Assembly: GCA_023432225.1 (NCBI GenBank)
Contig: JAEYUW010000018.1
Location: 1-48,321, forward strand
Source: Verrucomicrobiota bacterium
Lineage (GTDB): Bacteria > Verrucomicrobiota > Verrucomicrobiia > Opitutales > Opitutaceae
Length of the DNA: 48,321 bases
Direction of reading: 5' to 3'
Part shown: positions 27,459-36,980 of the stretch, piece after piece
How positions within the stretch are numbered: the first letter of the stretch is position 1
Layout of the letters: every line of letters begins with the position of its first letter
The notes under the pieces: model-generated
Database searches by the model: none
Seen by the model: only the letters and a program-made list of their open reading frames with translations
Told to the model about the DNA's origin: nothing
Position numbers and translations under genes: made by a program

Positions 27459-27481
27459 AATTTGCCGTATTACGGCAAATT
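27459..27481. repeat. Perfect hairpin downstream of queF
   Basis: AATTTGCCGT and ACGGCAAATT, 10-bp arms around ATT, 40 bases after the queF stop. It lacks a T-run, so it may be a transcript-stabilising hairpin or a repeat rather than a simple terminator. It shares CGTATTACG with the hairpin at 26064. Confidence 0.65.
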
Positions 27482-27501
27482 CGTTTCCGACCGCGCCGTG
27501 G

Positions 27502-27576
27502 AAAGTAGCGGGAGCTTCCAGCTCCCGAGTTTGGACGGGCGCCGAAAAAACGGGAGCTGGAAGCTTCCGCTACTTT
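27502..27576. repeat. Inverted pair of GTAG REP hairpins
   Basis: Two 26-bp arms (27502-27527 and 27551-27576) are inverted copies with one mismatch, separated by 23 bases. Each arm is itself GTAG plus a hairpin: GTAG, CGGGAGCT, TCC, AGCTCCCG. GTAG faces outward in both. It is the paired form typical of RAYT-mobilised REP elements. The MFS gene starts 13 bases later. Confidence 0.85.
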
Positions 27577-27589
27577 GGGGGCCGGGGCT

Positions 27590-29050
27590 ATGACCACGGC
27601 GGCTCTGGACTCTTCGGTGCGGATCGATAACGCGGGGAGCATGAGCGTCGTCTCCGCCCGTGGCTCGGTTTCTCCTGCGCGTCCCGCTTCGCCACTCCGC
27701 CGGGCGCTGACCGGCAGCACGTGGGAGGCGATTCTGGCGATGCCGCTGGTTTACCTGAACTTGCCGGCGAATCTCATCATCGCGGTGCTGCTGGCGCAGA
27801 CGCTGCGCGTGCCGCCGGATCTCTACGGGTGGCTGGTGTCGCTGCCGTTTTGGTGCAATTTGCTGCAGCTTCCGTTCGGCAGTCTGCTGTTCGCGCACTA
27901 TCGGGCGAAGGACGTGTTCGTGACGATGATCTGGGTGAACACCGCGGTGTGGGCCGCGTTCGGTGGTGCGTTGTTTTTTTTCTCCGCTGAAGTGCAGGCG
28001 CGGCCCGGCTGGTGGGCGGGCTGGTTCCTCTTCGCGGCGGGCATGACGACGTCGCTGATGGCGGTGGCGTGGACTACTTACATGCAATCGTGGGTGCCGG
28101 GACATGTGCGCGCGGTTTATTTTTCACGGCGCAACCGCTGGGCGCAGCTCTCGAATCTCACCTTTCTCCTGCTCGCGGGCGTGGCGTTGCGCTGGCCGGA
28201 ATTGCGGGTGATCGCGGGCGTGATTTTGGTGTCGAGTGCGCTGCGCGTGATCTCAGCCGTCGTGGCGGCGCGGAATCCGGCGCAGGGTGATCCGGTGTCG
28301 GCGCGCGGCACGGATTTCCTCGCGCAGTGGCGCAGCTTGCACGCGGCGAAACCGTTTTGGCCGATGGTGCTTTTCGGGTTCGCGTGGGGCGCGATGCTCA
28401 ACGGCTACGCGGCGTTTCAACCGGTGTTCATGCTGTCGGTGCTCGGTGAGGCGCCCGCCGCGGCCAGCGTGCCGCTCGCGCTGTCGCTGCTCTTCGGCGC
28501 ACTGGCGTTGCCGGCGTGGGGCAAGCTCATCGCGCGTTTCGGCGCCAAGCCGGTGCTCGCGTGTGCCGTGCCGCTCTGGACACTCGTGAATCTGACGTGG
28601 GCGTTTCTCCGGCCGGAGTGGCGCGGGTTGCTTTATCCGGTGTGGGCGTTCACGGGGGCGATCAATGCGGGCGTCGTGCTCGCGCAGTTGAATTTGCTGA
28701 TGAAATTAATGCCGCCCGACGCGCGCGGTCTCGCGGTCGGCATCAACACGGCCGGCGTCGCGCTCGGCACGGCGCTCGCGCCGATCGCGGTGGGGCAGGC
28801 GCTGGCGTGGGGCATCGCGGACGGCGCGACGGCGGCGACGGCTTACCGGATTTTCTTTTTCACGCTGCCGGTGTGGGCAGTGCTCGTGTTGGTTTGCCTG
28901 CGGCGCGTAACGGAGCCGCAGTCGGCGCCGGTGGAGCACGCGCTCGGTGCGTTCCGCAACGTGCGCACGCTGGCCGGCGCGCTCGGACTGGGCTTCCTCG
29001 CGCAGACGCTGTTCACGCCGCGCGGCGCGGATCGGCGTTCGGAATACTGA
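27590..29050 (+). CDS. MFS transporter
   Basis: 486 residues from the ATG at 27590, which has a GGGG stretch just upstream; a TTG at 27575 inside the REP element is less likely. About twelve hydrophobic helices are visible, with YLNLPANLIIAVLLAQTL first, a central cytoplasmic stretch near 215-240 and PPDARGLAVGINTAGVALGT late in the protein. No substrate motif is recognisable. It stands alone, separated from queF by REP repeats. The last 40 residues (GALGLGFLAQTLFTPRGADR) are hydrophobic then polar. Confidence 0.75.
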   Translation: MTTAALDSSVRIDNAGSMSVVSARGSVSPARPASPLRRALTGSTWEAILAMPLVYLNLPANLIIAVLLAQTLRVPPDLYGWLVSLPFWCNLLQLPFGSLLFAHYRAKDVFVTMIWVNTAVWAAFGGALFFFSAEVQARPGWWAGWFLFAAGMTTSLMAVAWTTYMQSWVPGHVRAVYFSRRNRWAQLSNLTFLLLAGVALRWPELRVIAGVILVSSALRVISAVVAARNPAQGDPVSARGTDFLAQWRSLHAAKPFWPMVLFGFAWGAMLNGYAAFQPVFMLSVLGEAPAAASVPLALSLLFGALALPAWGKLIARFGAKPVLACAVPLWTLVNLTWAFLRPEWRGLLYPVWAFTGAINAGVVLAQLNLLMKLMPPDARGLAVGINTAGVALGTALAPIAVGQALAWGIADGATAATAYRIFFFTLPVWAVLVLVCLRRVTEPQSAPVEHALGAFRNVRTLAGALGLGFLAQTLFTPRGADRRSEY

Positions 29051-29110
29051 TGGCGTGTCCGCCCCGACGGAGCGACGGAGCGGACGGCGCAACATTTTCG
29101 TTGGTCGAGC

Positions 29111-29135
29111 GCGAAAGCCTTACGGCTTCCGCTAC
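29111..29135 (-). repeat. REP-like GTAG hairpin
   Basis: On the minus strand GTAG, CGGAAGCC, GTAA, GGCTTTCG: an 8-base stem with one mismatch. It lies between the MFS stop and the response-regulator stop. Confidence 0.55.
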
Positions 29136-29156
29136 GGGGCGGGCGGTGCCAGAACT

Positions 29157-29837
29157 TCAGCGGCGGGCCTGCGTGAACTTGATTGCGGCTTCCGTGCGCG
29201 AGCGCACGCGCCACTTCGTGTAGATGTTCGCGAGATGCTGTTTCACCGCGGAAACGGAAACCCCGAGTTGCGAGGCGGCTTCCTTGTCGGTGGCGCCGGC
29301 GGCGACGAGGGCGAGGACCTCGTGTTCGCGCGGCGTGAGCGGATGCAGCGGAGTGGCGCCGGAGCGTTGCGCGTTCATTTGCGCGGCCGGCGAAGGGGCG
29401 TTGCGCATCAAGGCGAGGACGCGTCGCGCGATGGCGGGCGACATCGGCGCGCCGCCGGCCAGCGCTTCGTCTAGTGCGGCCATCACGTTTTCCGATGTGG
29501 CGCCCTTGATGATGTAGCCGATCGCGCCAGCCTTGATGGCATCGAGGATGGAATCATCGTCGCTGCGTGCGGTGAGCATGACGACGGCGAGGCCGGGAAA
29601 TTTTTCGAGGAGTTCGCGCGTCGCAATCGTGCCGTTCGCTCCGGGCAGGGCGAGGTCCACCAACGCGAGGGCCGGCGCGAGCGTCGGGGTCCAGGACCGG
29701 GCGGCTTCGGTCGAGTCGGCCTGCGCCACCGGTTCGTAACGGCCGCTGTCCCGCAACAGGCCGGCGAGATAAGTGCGAAAGGGGCCATCGTCTTCGATCA
29801 GCACGACGCGCGTGCGGGCGGCGGAGGGGATTTTCAT
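29157..29837 (-). CDS. NarL/FixJ-type response regulator
   Basis: 226 residues from ATG 29837. The receiver domain (about 8-125) has the acidic pocket E15 D16 D17, phosphoacceptor Asp61 in ALVDLALPGANG, Thr/Ser region VMLTARS and Lys111. The LuxR-type helix-turn-helix (about 163-226) reads LTPREHEVLALVAAGATDKE followed by AASQLGVSVSAVKQHLANIY. It follows the histidine kinase by 16 bp and surely receives its phosphate. Targets are unknown; the palindromic region upstream of the kinase and the PEP-CTERM gene is a candidate. Confidence 0.93.
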   Translation of the reverse strand: MKIPSAARTRVVLIEDDGPFRTYLAGLLRDSGRYEPVAQADSTEAARSWTPTLAPALALVDLALPGANGTIATRELLEKFPGLAVVMLTARSDDDSILDAIKAGAIGYIIKGATSENVMAALDEALAGGAPMSPAIARRVLALMRNAPSPAAQMNAQRSGATPLHPLTPREHEVLALVAAGATDKEAASQLGVSVSAVKQHLANIYTKWRVRSRTEAAIKFTQARR

Positions 29838-29853
29838 CGGCGGGAGAAAATCG

Positions 29854-31227
29854 TCAGCCGACGCGGGGCAGCTCAACCCAGAAAGTCGCGCCGCGCCCGA
29901 CTTCACTGTCACAGCCGACGGTGCCGCCCATCGCTTCCGCGAGGCGTTTGGCCACGGCCAGGCCGAGGCCGTGCGAGGATTCGCCGCCGGTCGGCCGCGT
30001 GCTGGCGCGACCGAATTTGCGGAAGAGGTTCGCCTGCTCGTCGGCCGCGATGCCCGGGCCTTCGTCGATCACGGCGAGGCGCGCGCGCGGGTGGTCGGCG
30101 GCGGTCTGCACCTCGAGTCGCACGGTCGCGCCGGCGGGGCTGAATTTCAGGGCGTTGGTCACGAAGTTGTCGACGATCTGCGCCAACAGCGCCGGATCCG
30201 CCGCGGCGAAAACGGTCGCGCCCTCACCGGCGAGTTCGAGGCGTTGTTGCTTGGCAGCCGCGCTGGCGGTGTGGCGTTGGGTGGCGCTGCGGGCGATGTC
30301 GCCGAGGTTCAGGCGCGTGAGGCGCAATGGCAGCGTGCCGCTCTCCGCGGCGTGGGCGCCGAGATAGTCGTCCACCAGGGCGAGCATGCGTCCGGTTTGC
30401 GCGGCGATCAGCGCGGCCGCCTGCTGCTGCTTTTCGCTCGCGGGCGCGGCGGCGACTTGCGCGGCCGCGGCGCCGACCGTGGCGAGCGGGGCGCGGAGGT
30501 CGTGCGCGGCGATGGCCATGAATTCGTTTTTCTCCGCGTTGAGGCGCGCGAGTTCGGCGTTGATGGCGGTGAGTTGTTCCTGTTGCGCGAAGGAGATGCG
30601 CTGCAAGCGCTCGCGCGCCCAAGTCACGGCGATCAACACGAGGGAAATGATCGCGGCCGTGGCCACCTGCTGGAGGACGGCTTCGTGCAGCCCGGCGTTC
30701 TGCAGGGCGACGGGATAGGCCGCGCGCATGGCGAAGTAGCTGCTCGCTGTCGTGGCCAGCAGGGTCACTGCGAGAGCACGCGTGTGCAGCGGCACGGCCG
30801 CGGCGACGGCGACGAGGAACTGGCTGTTGAGCGAAAAAAGGCTGACGACCAGCGAGTAGGTCAGGCGCGAGTGCGTGCTCAGTGAGAAGCACTGCGTCAG
30901 GAAATAGAGCGAGACGGCGCCCGCGCAGCAGAGCGCGCCGGCCAGTTGCAGCCGGTGGCGTTGGGTGCGCCAGAAGGAGAACGCGAGCATCAGCGCGAAC
31001 CACGGCAGCACGAACACGAAGCGGCCGAACGTCTCCACGCGGGCGGCGCTCGCGTGGCTGAGATCGTAGAAGACGCCGATGCCGATGATCGCGAGGGCAC
31101 CGAGTCCGGCCGCGATACGCCACTGGCGCAGCGAGCGCTCCGCGTGGTCGGCGCGAAAGCGGGCTTCGAGGGCAGGGTCGTGGAAATGCAGGCGGCTGGC
31201 CTGCCGGGAGAGGGCGGCGTCGATCAT
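29854..31227 (-). CDS. Membrane sensor histidine kinase
   Basis: 457 residues. About six membrane helices occupy residues 38-205 without a large external domain, so the signal is probably sensed in or at the membrane. A short coiled coil (QEQLTAINAELARLNAEK) leads to the dimerisation helix with phospho-His242 in FMAIAAHDLRAPLA. The ATPase domain has the N box DNFVTNALKFSP, G1 DEGPGI and G2 SHGLGLAVAKRL. The kinase is first in a two-gene unit with the NarL-type regulator; pairing of a HisKA kinase with a NarL regulator is less common than with OmpR types. Confidence 0.93.
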   Translation of the reverse strand: MIDAALSRQASRLHFHDPALEARFRADHAERSLRQWRIAAGLGALAIIGIGVFYDLSHASAARVETFGRFVFVLPWFALMLAFSFWRTQRHRLQLAGALCCAGAVSLYFLTQCFSLSTHSRLTYSLVVSLFSLNSQFLVAVAAAVPLHTRALAVTLLATTASSYFAMRAAYPVALQNAGLHEAVLQQVATAAIISLVLIAVTWARERLQRISFAQQEQLTAINAELARLNAEKNEFMAIAAHDLRAPLATVGAAAAQVAAAPASEKQQQAAALIAAQTGRMLALVDDYLGAHAAESGTLPLRLTRLNLGDIARSATQRHTASAAAKQQRLELAGEGATVFAAADPALLAQIVDNFVTNALKFSPAGATVRLEVQTAADHPRARLAVIDEGPGIAADEQANLFRKFGRASTRPTGGESSHGLGLAVAKRLAEAMGGTVGCDSEVGRGATFWVELPRVG

Positions 31228-31280
31228 CGCTGGGGCAACGAGCCGGCGACGAAAACGATTCGCGCAGCGTGAGGCAAGGC

Positions 31281-31315
31281 CCTGGTCGTTTGACCATGGT
31301 CATTCGCAGTTTTGA
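31281..31315. promoter_or_regulatory. Clustered GGTC/GACC palindromic sites between kinase and PEP-CTERM genes
   Basis: TGACCATGGTCA (31289-31300) is a perfect 12-base palindrome. TTTGACC occurs at 31287-31293 and again at 31309-31315, 22 bases or two helical turns apart, and GGTC precedes the first at 31282. The cluster lies in the 157-bp divergent region, a natural binding place for the response regulator. The binder is inferred. Confidence 0.45.
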
Positions 31316-31384
31316 CCGTGCGGTGCGGGTGCAACTCAGTGGTCGGACCCGCCGTGGTGGTGCGGGCTCGTCCCTCTCTTGCAC

Positions 31385-32176
31385 ATGAAAAAACTCCCGC
31401 TCTTTCTGATCGTTCTGGCTGGGTCGGTGGCCTCGGCCTCGGCGCAGACGCTCCTGCATCATTGGCGCTTCGGCGAAGACCAGGTCGGTGCCGCCCACGG
31501 CGGCGCGGTGACGACAATCACCGATAACGTGGGCACGCTCGATCTGACCGCATCAGGCACGGTGACCTACACCCACAGCACGCCGGGCAGCGCGTCGTCG
31601 CTCGCCGCGACGTTCGACACCAGCGGCTCCTTTGCGGCGGCGGTGGACGGCAATCTGACGCCGGACGCATCGTTCATCATTGAGGGATGGGTTTATCTCA
31701 ACGGCCCGACGAGCAACGGCTCAAAGTTTCTGTTCTATAACGGTAACGCGAGCTGGTCCGGCATCGGCCTGATGGTGAACGGCACCACGGTCGAGGTGCT
31801 CGAGGGCGGCCTTTACGCGGACACGGCCGGCAGCCTGAACGCGAACCAGTGGAATTACGTCGCGCTGGCCTACGCGGCCGGCTCGCTGCAGGTCTTCGTC
31901 AATGGAACGACGGCTCCCTCCTTTTCGGCATCGAGCGCGTTCCGCGACTTTTCGTCGGCGACCGGGAATGGTCAGCCGAACGACTTCTTCGTCGGTGGCA
32001 GTTTTGCCGGCTCGCTCGACGAGCTGCGGATCTCGAGTTTCAGCGGTTCGTTCAACACGTCGATGCTCAGCTACTCCGCGATGAGTGCGGTGCCGGAGCC
32101 GTCGACGTATGCGGCGCTGGCCGGCTTGGCCGCACTCGGGCTCGTGATCTGGCGCCGCCGCGTGGTGCGGGCGTGA
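31385..32176 (+). CDS. PEP-CTERM protein with LamG-like domain
   Basis: 263 residues from ATG 31385. A signal peptide covers about residues 1-21 (KKLPLFLIVLAGSVASASA). The middle is a concanavalin-A/LamG-like beta sandwich (TLLHHWRFGEDQVG, FIIEGWVYLNG, NQWNYVALAYAAGSLQVFVN, GSLDELRIS). The last 28 residues are a canonical PEP-CTERM signal: VPEPSTYAALAGLAALGLVI then RRR. The exosortase encoded at 25043 should cut after this motif. The LamG domain suggests carbohydrate or matrix binding outside the cell. Its promoter region is shared with the histidine kinase, and a terminator follows. Confidence 0.93.
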   Translation: MKKLPLFLIVLAGSVASASAQTLLHHWRFGEDQVGAAHGGAVTTITDNVGTLDLTASGTVTYTHSTPGSASSLAATFDTSGSFAAAVDGNLTPDASFIIEGWVYLNGPTSNGSKFLFYNGNASWSGIGLMVNGTTVEVLEGGLYADTAGSLNANQWNYVALAYAAGSLQVFVNGTTAPSFSASSAFRDFSSATGNGQPNDFFVGGSFAGSLDELRISSFSGSFNTSMLSYSAMSAVPEPSTYAALAGLAALGLVIWRRRVVRA

Positions 32177-32206
32177 GGCGGCGGCTTCCGACCTGAGCGT
32201 GGATCG

Positions 32207-32230
32207 AGCGGCGCTGCGGCGTCGCTTTTT
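32207..32230 (+). terminator. Terminator of the PEP-CTERM gene
   Basis: AGCGGCGC, TGCG, GCGTCGCT (8-bp stem with one G-T pair) followed by TTTT, then GTTGTT. It lies 31 bases after the stop codon. Confidence 0.7.
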
Positions 32231-32235
32231 GTTGT

Positions 32236-33003
32236 TCAGACTTTCAGCACCGCGAGCGTGGCGGCGTGCAGTTCCGGCGTGGCGGTGGCGATCGTCGAAG
32301 TCGCCGGATACGGCGCGCCGCCTTGCCAATCGCTGATCACGCCGCCGGCGCCGCGGATCACGGGCACGAGCGCGGCGATGTCCCAGGGATTCATGATCGG
32401 ATCGACCACGACGTCGGCCCAGCCGGTGGCGAGCAGCAGATAAGCGTAGGCGTCGCCCCACGTGCGCGCGAGTTTGACGCTGCGCGAGAGGCGGTCGAAG
32501 GCGGGGCCGTTTTGATAGACGGACGGATTGACCCAGTCGCACGTGAGCAGCGTCGCGTCGGCGAGCGCGCGCGTCGGGCGACAGCGCACCGGCGTGCCGT
32601 TGAGCGTGGTGGTGGTGCCGTCGCCGATCACGAGTTGGTTGAGAATTGGCTGGTGAATGCAGCCGAGCACGGGCTGGCCGTGGTGCAGGAGCGCGATGAG
32701 CGTGCCGAAGAGCGGCACGCCGGTGACGAACGACTTCGTGCCGTCGACCGGATCGAGCACCCAGACGAATTCGGCGTCGACGTTTTCGGGGCCGAATTCC
32801 TCGCCGAGGATGCCGTGCGCGGGGAAGCGCGCCTTGATCAGGCGGCGCAGCAACTCCTCCGCGCCGCGGTCGGCGGCGGTGACGGGCGTGAGGTCGCCCT
32901 TGAGTTCGACGGCGACGTCGTGGCGGCCGAAGAGCGGACGGATGAAGTCGCCGCTGGCGTGGGCGAGTTCGATGAGGAAGGCGCGTTCGGCGGCGAGGTG
33001 CAT
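32236..33003 (-). CDS. Inositol monophosphatase family enzyme, probably histidinol-phosphatase-like
   Basis: 255 residues from ATG 33003. The metal-binding motifs of the FIG superfamily are present: GDLTPVTAADRGAEE (first Asp), ILGEEFG, WVLDPVDGTKSFVTG (84-93) and WDIAALVPVIRGAGG near 206. GTKSF and the flanking sequence fit the HisN-type branch that dephosphorylates L-histidinol phosphate, but inositol phosphate or other sugar phosphates are possible. It converges on the PEP-CTERM gene and diverges from the exonuclease gene; an inverted repeat fills the divergent gap. Confidence 0.88.
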   Translation of the reverse strand: MHLAAERAFLIELAHASGDFIRPLFGRHDVAVELKGDLTPVTAADRGAEELLRRLIKARFPAHGILGEEFGPENVDAEFVWVLDPVDGTKSFVTGVPLFGTLIALLHHGQPVLGCIHQPILNQLVIGDGTTTTLNGTPVRCRPTRALADATLLTCDWVNPSVYQNGPAFDRLSRSVKLARTWGDAYAYLLLATGWADVVVDPIMNPWDIAALVPVIRGAGGVISDWQGGAPYPATSTIATATPELHAATLAVLKV

Positions 33004-33015
33004 GGGACGAGGAAT

Positions 33016-33087
33016 AACCACAGAAAACACGGAATACACAGAACTATTCCGGGTCGATTTCTGTGTGTTCTGTGTCTTCTGTGGTTT
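33016..33087. repeat. ACACAGA-type inverted repeat, copy B
   Basis: Arms 33016-33043 and about 33059-33086 pair at 25 of 28 positions. Each arm is built of ACCACAGAA / ACACGGAAT / ACACAGAA units. It fills almost the whole 86-bp gap between the two divergent starts at 33003 and 33090. Confidence 0.8.
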
Positions 33088-33089
33088 CC

Positions 33090-33755
33090 ATGCATTGGGT
33101 TGATACGCCAATTCACTTCATCGACTTCGAGGGCAACCGCACGTCGGGCATCCTTGAGTTCGGGGTCGTGACGTTGCGCGGCGGCGCCATTGCCGAGACG
33201 CGCACGCGCACGTGTGCGGCGACGGGGCGAGTGGCGGCGGAGGACATTGCGGTGCACGGCCTGCGTGCGGAGAGCGTGCAGGGCGAACTGCCGTTCGTGC
33301 ACGAATGGGAATATTTCGCCGGGTTGCGCGAGACCGGGCCGCTGGCGGCGCATTTTGCCAACGCGGAAAACTCGCTGCTCAAGTCGGTGTGGCCGTATCC
33401 GCGCACCGCGCCGGATTTTGTGCACGCCGGCCGCGATGCGCACGAGTGGGGCCCGTGGATCGATACCGGGCGGTTGTATCCGCAGCTATTTCCGCAGTTT
33501 CCGGAGGCGAAGCTCGTGAACCTCGTCGTGTCCGTCGGCTTGCAGACGCAGCTCGACGAACTCGCAGCCGCGCACTGCCCGCCGCATCGCCGGCGTTACC
33601 ACGCGGCGCTTTACGATGCGCTGGCGGGCGCGCTGCTGTTGCTCGATTTGCTGCGACGGCCGGAGTTCGCGCGCGCGACGATTCCGTGGTTGCTGCAGAC
33701 GAGCACGCTCGACGCCGAGCGCCGCGGCGCCATGCAGCAGGGCGATTTATTTTGA
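33090..33755 (+). CDS. DEDD-type 3'-5' exonuclease (DnaQ-like)
   Basis: 221 residues from ATG 33090; the frame upstream lies in the inverted repeat. Exo I is FIDFEG (Asp12, Glu14) and Exo III is HAALYDALAGALLLLDLL with the paired His and Asp. Exo II is less clear: AAHFANAENSLLKSVW sits where the HNAxFD-like motif would be, with AxN/E retained. WIDTGRLYPQLFP follows, as in other DnaQ-fold nucleases. It probably removes nucleotides from single-stranded DNA or RNA ends. It overlaps the convergent ABC permease by 9 bp at its 3' end. Confidence 0.75.
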   Translation: MHWVDTPIHFIDFEGNRTSGILEFGVVTLRGGAIAETRTRTCAATGRVAAEDIAVHGLRAESVQGELPFVHEWEYFAGLRETGPLAAHFANAENSLLKSVWPYPRTAPDFVHAGRDAHEWGPWIDTGRLYPQLFPQFPEAKLVNLVVSVGLQTQLDELAAAHCPPHRRRYHAALYDALAGALLLLDLLRRPEFARATIPWLLQTSTLDAERRGAMQQGDLF

Positions 33756-35251
33756 ATTCACCGCGGCGGCGGCGCGCGCCGCGTCGATCTCCGCTTCGGG
33801 CACCTCGCGCAACTGGACGGCCGCGACGATGAGCGCGCTCACGAGGAGCACGGCGCCGAGGAGGCCGGCGGCGAGCAGGTATTTTTCGGCGCCGAACGCC
33901 CAGATGCCGCCGACGCTGGGAAAGAAGACGAGGAAGGCCAGGAGCATGCGGCCGAGGTCCGCCACATCGAACTTCGGTTTGATGGTTTTGCCGAATTGCG
34001 GGCGGAAACGGCTGACCGAGATCCAGCCGATGGCCACGGAGCCGACGCACGCCATCATCAGCGTCACCAGCGCGAGTCCGGGGCGGCCCCAGAGTGCGAG
34101 TCCGAGGCACACCGCGGTCGCCGCGCCGAGCGGCAACGTGAGGGCGGCCGCGAGCTTGGCGAGGCGCAGGCGCAGTTCGGGCGTGGGACTGCCGCGGACG
34201 AGATCCCAGCCGTTTTCGAAGGAAGTGGCGGAGGCGATGAACGGCGCCGCGCCCAGCTGCGCGAGCACCACGGCCAAGCCGGCGAAGGCGTCCGCATCGA
34301 CCGTGCGTCGAATGAACCACAGCGGCAGCATCGGGCCGATAGTGCTCAGCACCTGCACGAACAGCATCGGCGTTCGCAGCATCAGGCGCAGCTCCTTGCG
34401 ATAAGTTGCCTGCACGAGCGATTCCGTCCAGCGATGCGTGCCGACGCGGGTGCGGCGCGGCTTGGTTTCCTGCGCCGATTGAACGCCGCGCAACAGCACG
34501 TCTCCGCAAGTCAGCGCGACGAGCGCCATCGTGGCGGCGGCAGCGAAGAGCAGGAGGAGCAGATCGACGGGATGTCCGGCGCCGGCGCGGACGAATTGGG
34601 CGATGCCGGGCCAGTCGGGCAACGCCGGGATTTGTCCGGTGAACCGGGCGAGGCCGGTCTTGCTGAGCATGCCGGGCAGTTGCCCGAGCAGGACGAAAAA
34701 GACGCCGAGCAACGCGCCGGCGATGCGCACGAGCCCGAGCACGCGCTTGGGTCCGATCCAGCGGCTGAGCGTGAGCGCGCCGGCATAGGTGGCGCTGGCG
34801 CCGAGCACGGCGAGCGCGAGGGCCGCGGGATAACAGGCCAGGTAGCGCACGCCCTTCAGCACCATCGCGAGATGGAAAAACGGCGTGGCGAAGAACAGCA
34901 CGGGCAGCGCGCTGCCGATGGCTTGGCCGACGATGCGCGCGATCAACACGGTGCGCGGCGACAGCGGCGAACTCAGCAGTAGCGCGGAGTCATCGCGTTC
35001 GAAGCGCAGGTTGGCGAATGCGCTGGAGATGGCGACGAAGCCGACGAGCAACCAGCCGAGCGCTTCCATCGGAGGACCGCCGGCTTCGCGCGATATCATC
35101 ACCATCGGCCACGCGATGAAGTGCAGGAACAGGTAGACGAAAACCAGCAGGGCCACCATCGCCCAGCGGCTCTTGCTGCCGCCGCGCCACTCGCGCAGAC
35201 GCACGCGCAGATCCATCCGCAGGATCAGCCACACCGGTCGCACCGTGTCGT

Positions 35252-35255
<4 letters not shown>
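33747..35255 (-). CDS. ABC-2-type transporter permease
   Basis: 502 residues from ATG 35255, which overlaps the ATPase stop by four bases (ATGA). About ten or more hydrophobic helices are visible, among them MVALLVFVYLFLHFIAWPMV, ALAVLGASATYAGAL, LLLLLFAAAATMALVAL and LLGAVLLVSALIVAAVQL. The conserved cytoplasmic FERDDSALLLSSPLSPRTV near residue 95 is found in large bacterial ABC-2 permeases. Together with the upstream ATPase it forms an exporter; the substrate is unknown. Its 3' end overlaps the exonuclease gene by 9 bp. Confidence 0.87.
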
Positions 35256-36034
<779 letters not shown>

Positions 36035-36092
36035 CGTCGCGCGCCGGCCCGATGGCGCACGGGCGAGAGCACGGCAAGGCGGCGCGCGACTG

Positions 36093-36878
36093 TCAACGGT
36101 CGCGCGCGTCTTCGGGCGGGTAACGGCGCAGGCCGGTGAGCTGGGCGAGGGTGCGCAAGACGAACGCCGGATTGTGCACGAGGTAGCGACGCCAGAGGCG
36201 GCGGGGCTCGGTGACGAGGCGGTGCAGCCACTCGAGTCCGCTGCGCTGCATCCAGCGGGGCGCCTGCGCGACGCGGCCGGAGTGAAAATCGAAGGCGGCG
36301 CCTACGCCGACCATCACGGCGGCGTCGAGACGCGCCCAGTTTGCCGCCATGAATTTTTCCTGTTTCGGCGTGCTGAGGCCGACCCAGATCACGTCGGGCT
36401 GTGCGGTGGAGATTTGGTTTTGCAGCGCGACAAATTCATCGGCGGTGAGTTCACGGAACGGCGGCGTGAACGTGCCGACGACGGCGAGGCCGGGAAAGCG
36501 CGCGGTGAGCGCGGTGCTCAGTTGCTCGGCGACGCCCGGCGCGCCGCCGTAGAAAAAATGACGCAAGCCGACCGCGCGGCCGGCGTCGCACACCGCGAGG
36601 AGCAGATCGGGACCGTAGACGCGCGTGATGGTGCGGTGTCCGTGCCGGCGTCCGAGCCAGACGAGCGGCATGCCGTCGGGTGTGGTGAGCAGCGCGGCGT
36701 TGTAGGCGGCGCGCAGCGCGAGGTCGCGCCGCGCGAGGTTGGCGTTGTAGGCCGTGGCGCAGCAGACGTAGCCGCAACGCTTGCGCCCGCGCAATGCGAC
36801 GAGACGATCGCGCGCCTCGTCGAGCGAGAGCGCGTGGACGCCGACGCCGAGGACATTGAAGCGCGGGGGAGCGGACAC
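36093..36878 (-). CDS. WecB/TagA/CpsF family glycosyltransferase (GT26)
   Basis: 261 residues from a GTG at 36878. The family's core is intact: NLARRDLALRAAYNAALLTT, PDGMPLVWLGRRHG, FFYGGAPGVAEQL and WVGLSTPKQEKFMAANWARL, then GVGAAFDFHSGRVAQAPRWM. Enzymes of this family transfer ManNAc or a related N-acetyl sugar to an undecaprenyl- or diphospho-linked acceptor. It could act on the glycan of the cluster at 16762-25000. It lies 58 bp upstream of the ABC transporter pair on the same strand and diverges from the lipoprotein gene. Confidence 0.92.
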   Translation of the reverse strand: MSAPPRFNVLGVGVHALSLDEARDRLVALRGRKRCGYVCCATAYNANLARRDLALRAAYNAALLTTPDGMPLVWLGRRHGHRTITRVYGPDLLLAVCDAGRAVGLRHFFYGGAPGVAEQLSTALTARFPGLAVVGTFTPPFRELTADEFVALQNQISTAQPDVIWVGLSTPKQEKFMAANWARLDAAVMVGVGAAFDFHSGRVAQAPRWMQRSGLEWLHRLVTEPRRLWRRYLVHNPAFVLRTLAQLTGLRRYPPEDARDR

Positions 36879-36980
36879 GCGGCAAAGTTGAGCGTGCGTT
36901 GCGCGCGGCGCAACCGTGCTCGGCGGCTATCCGCTCGACGGCGTGGGGGCGATGTGGTTTCTCGTCGTGGGCCAACAACT

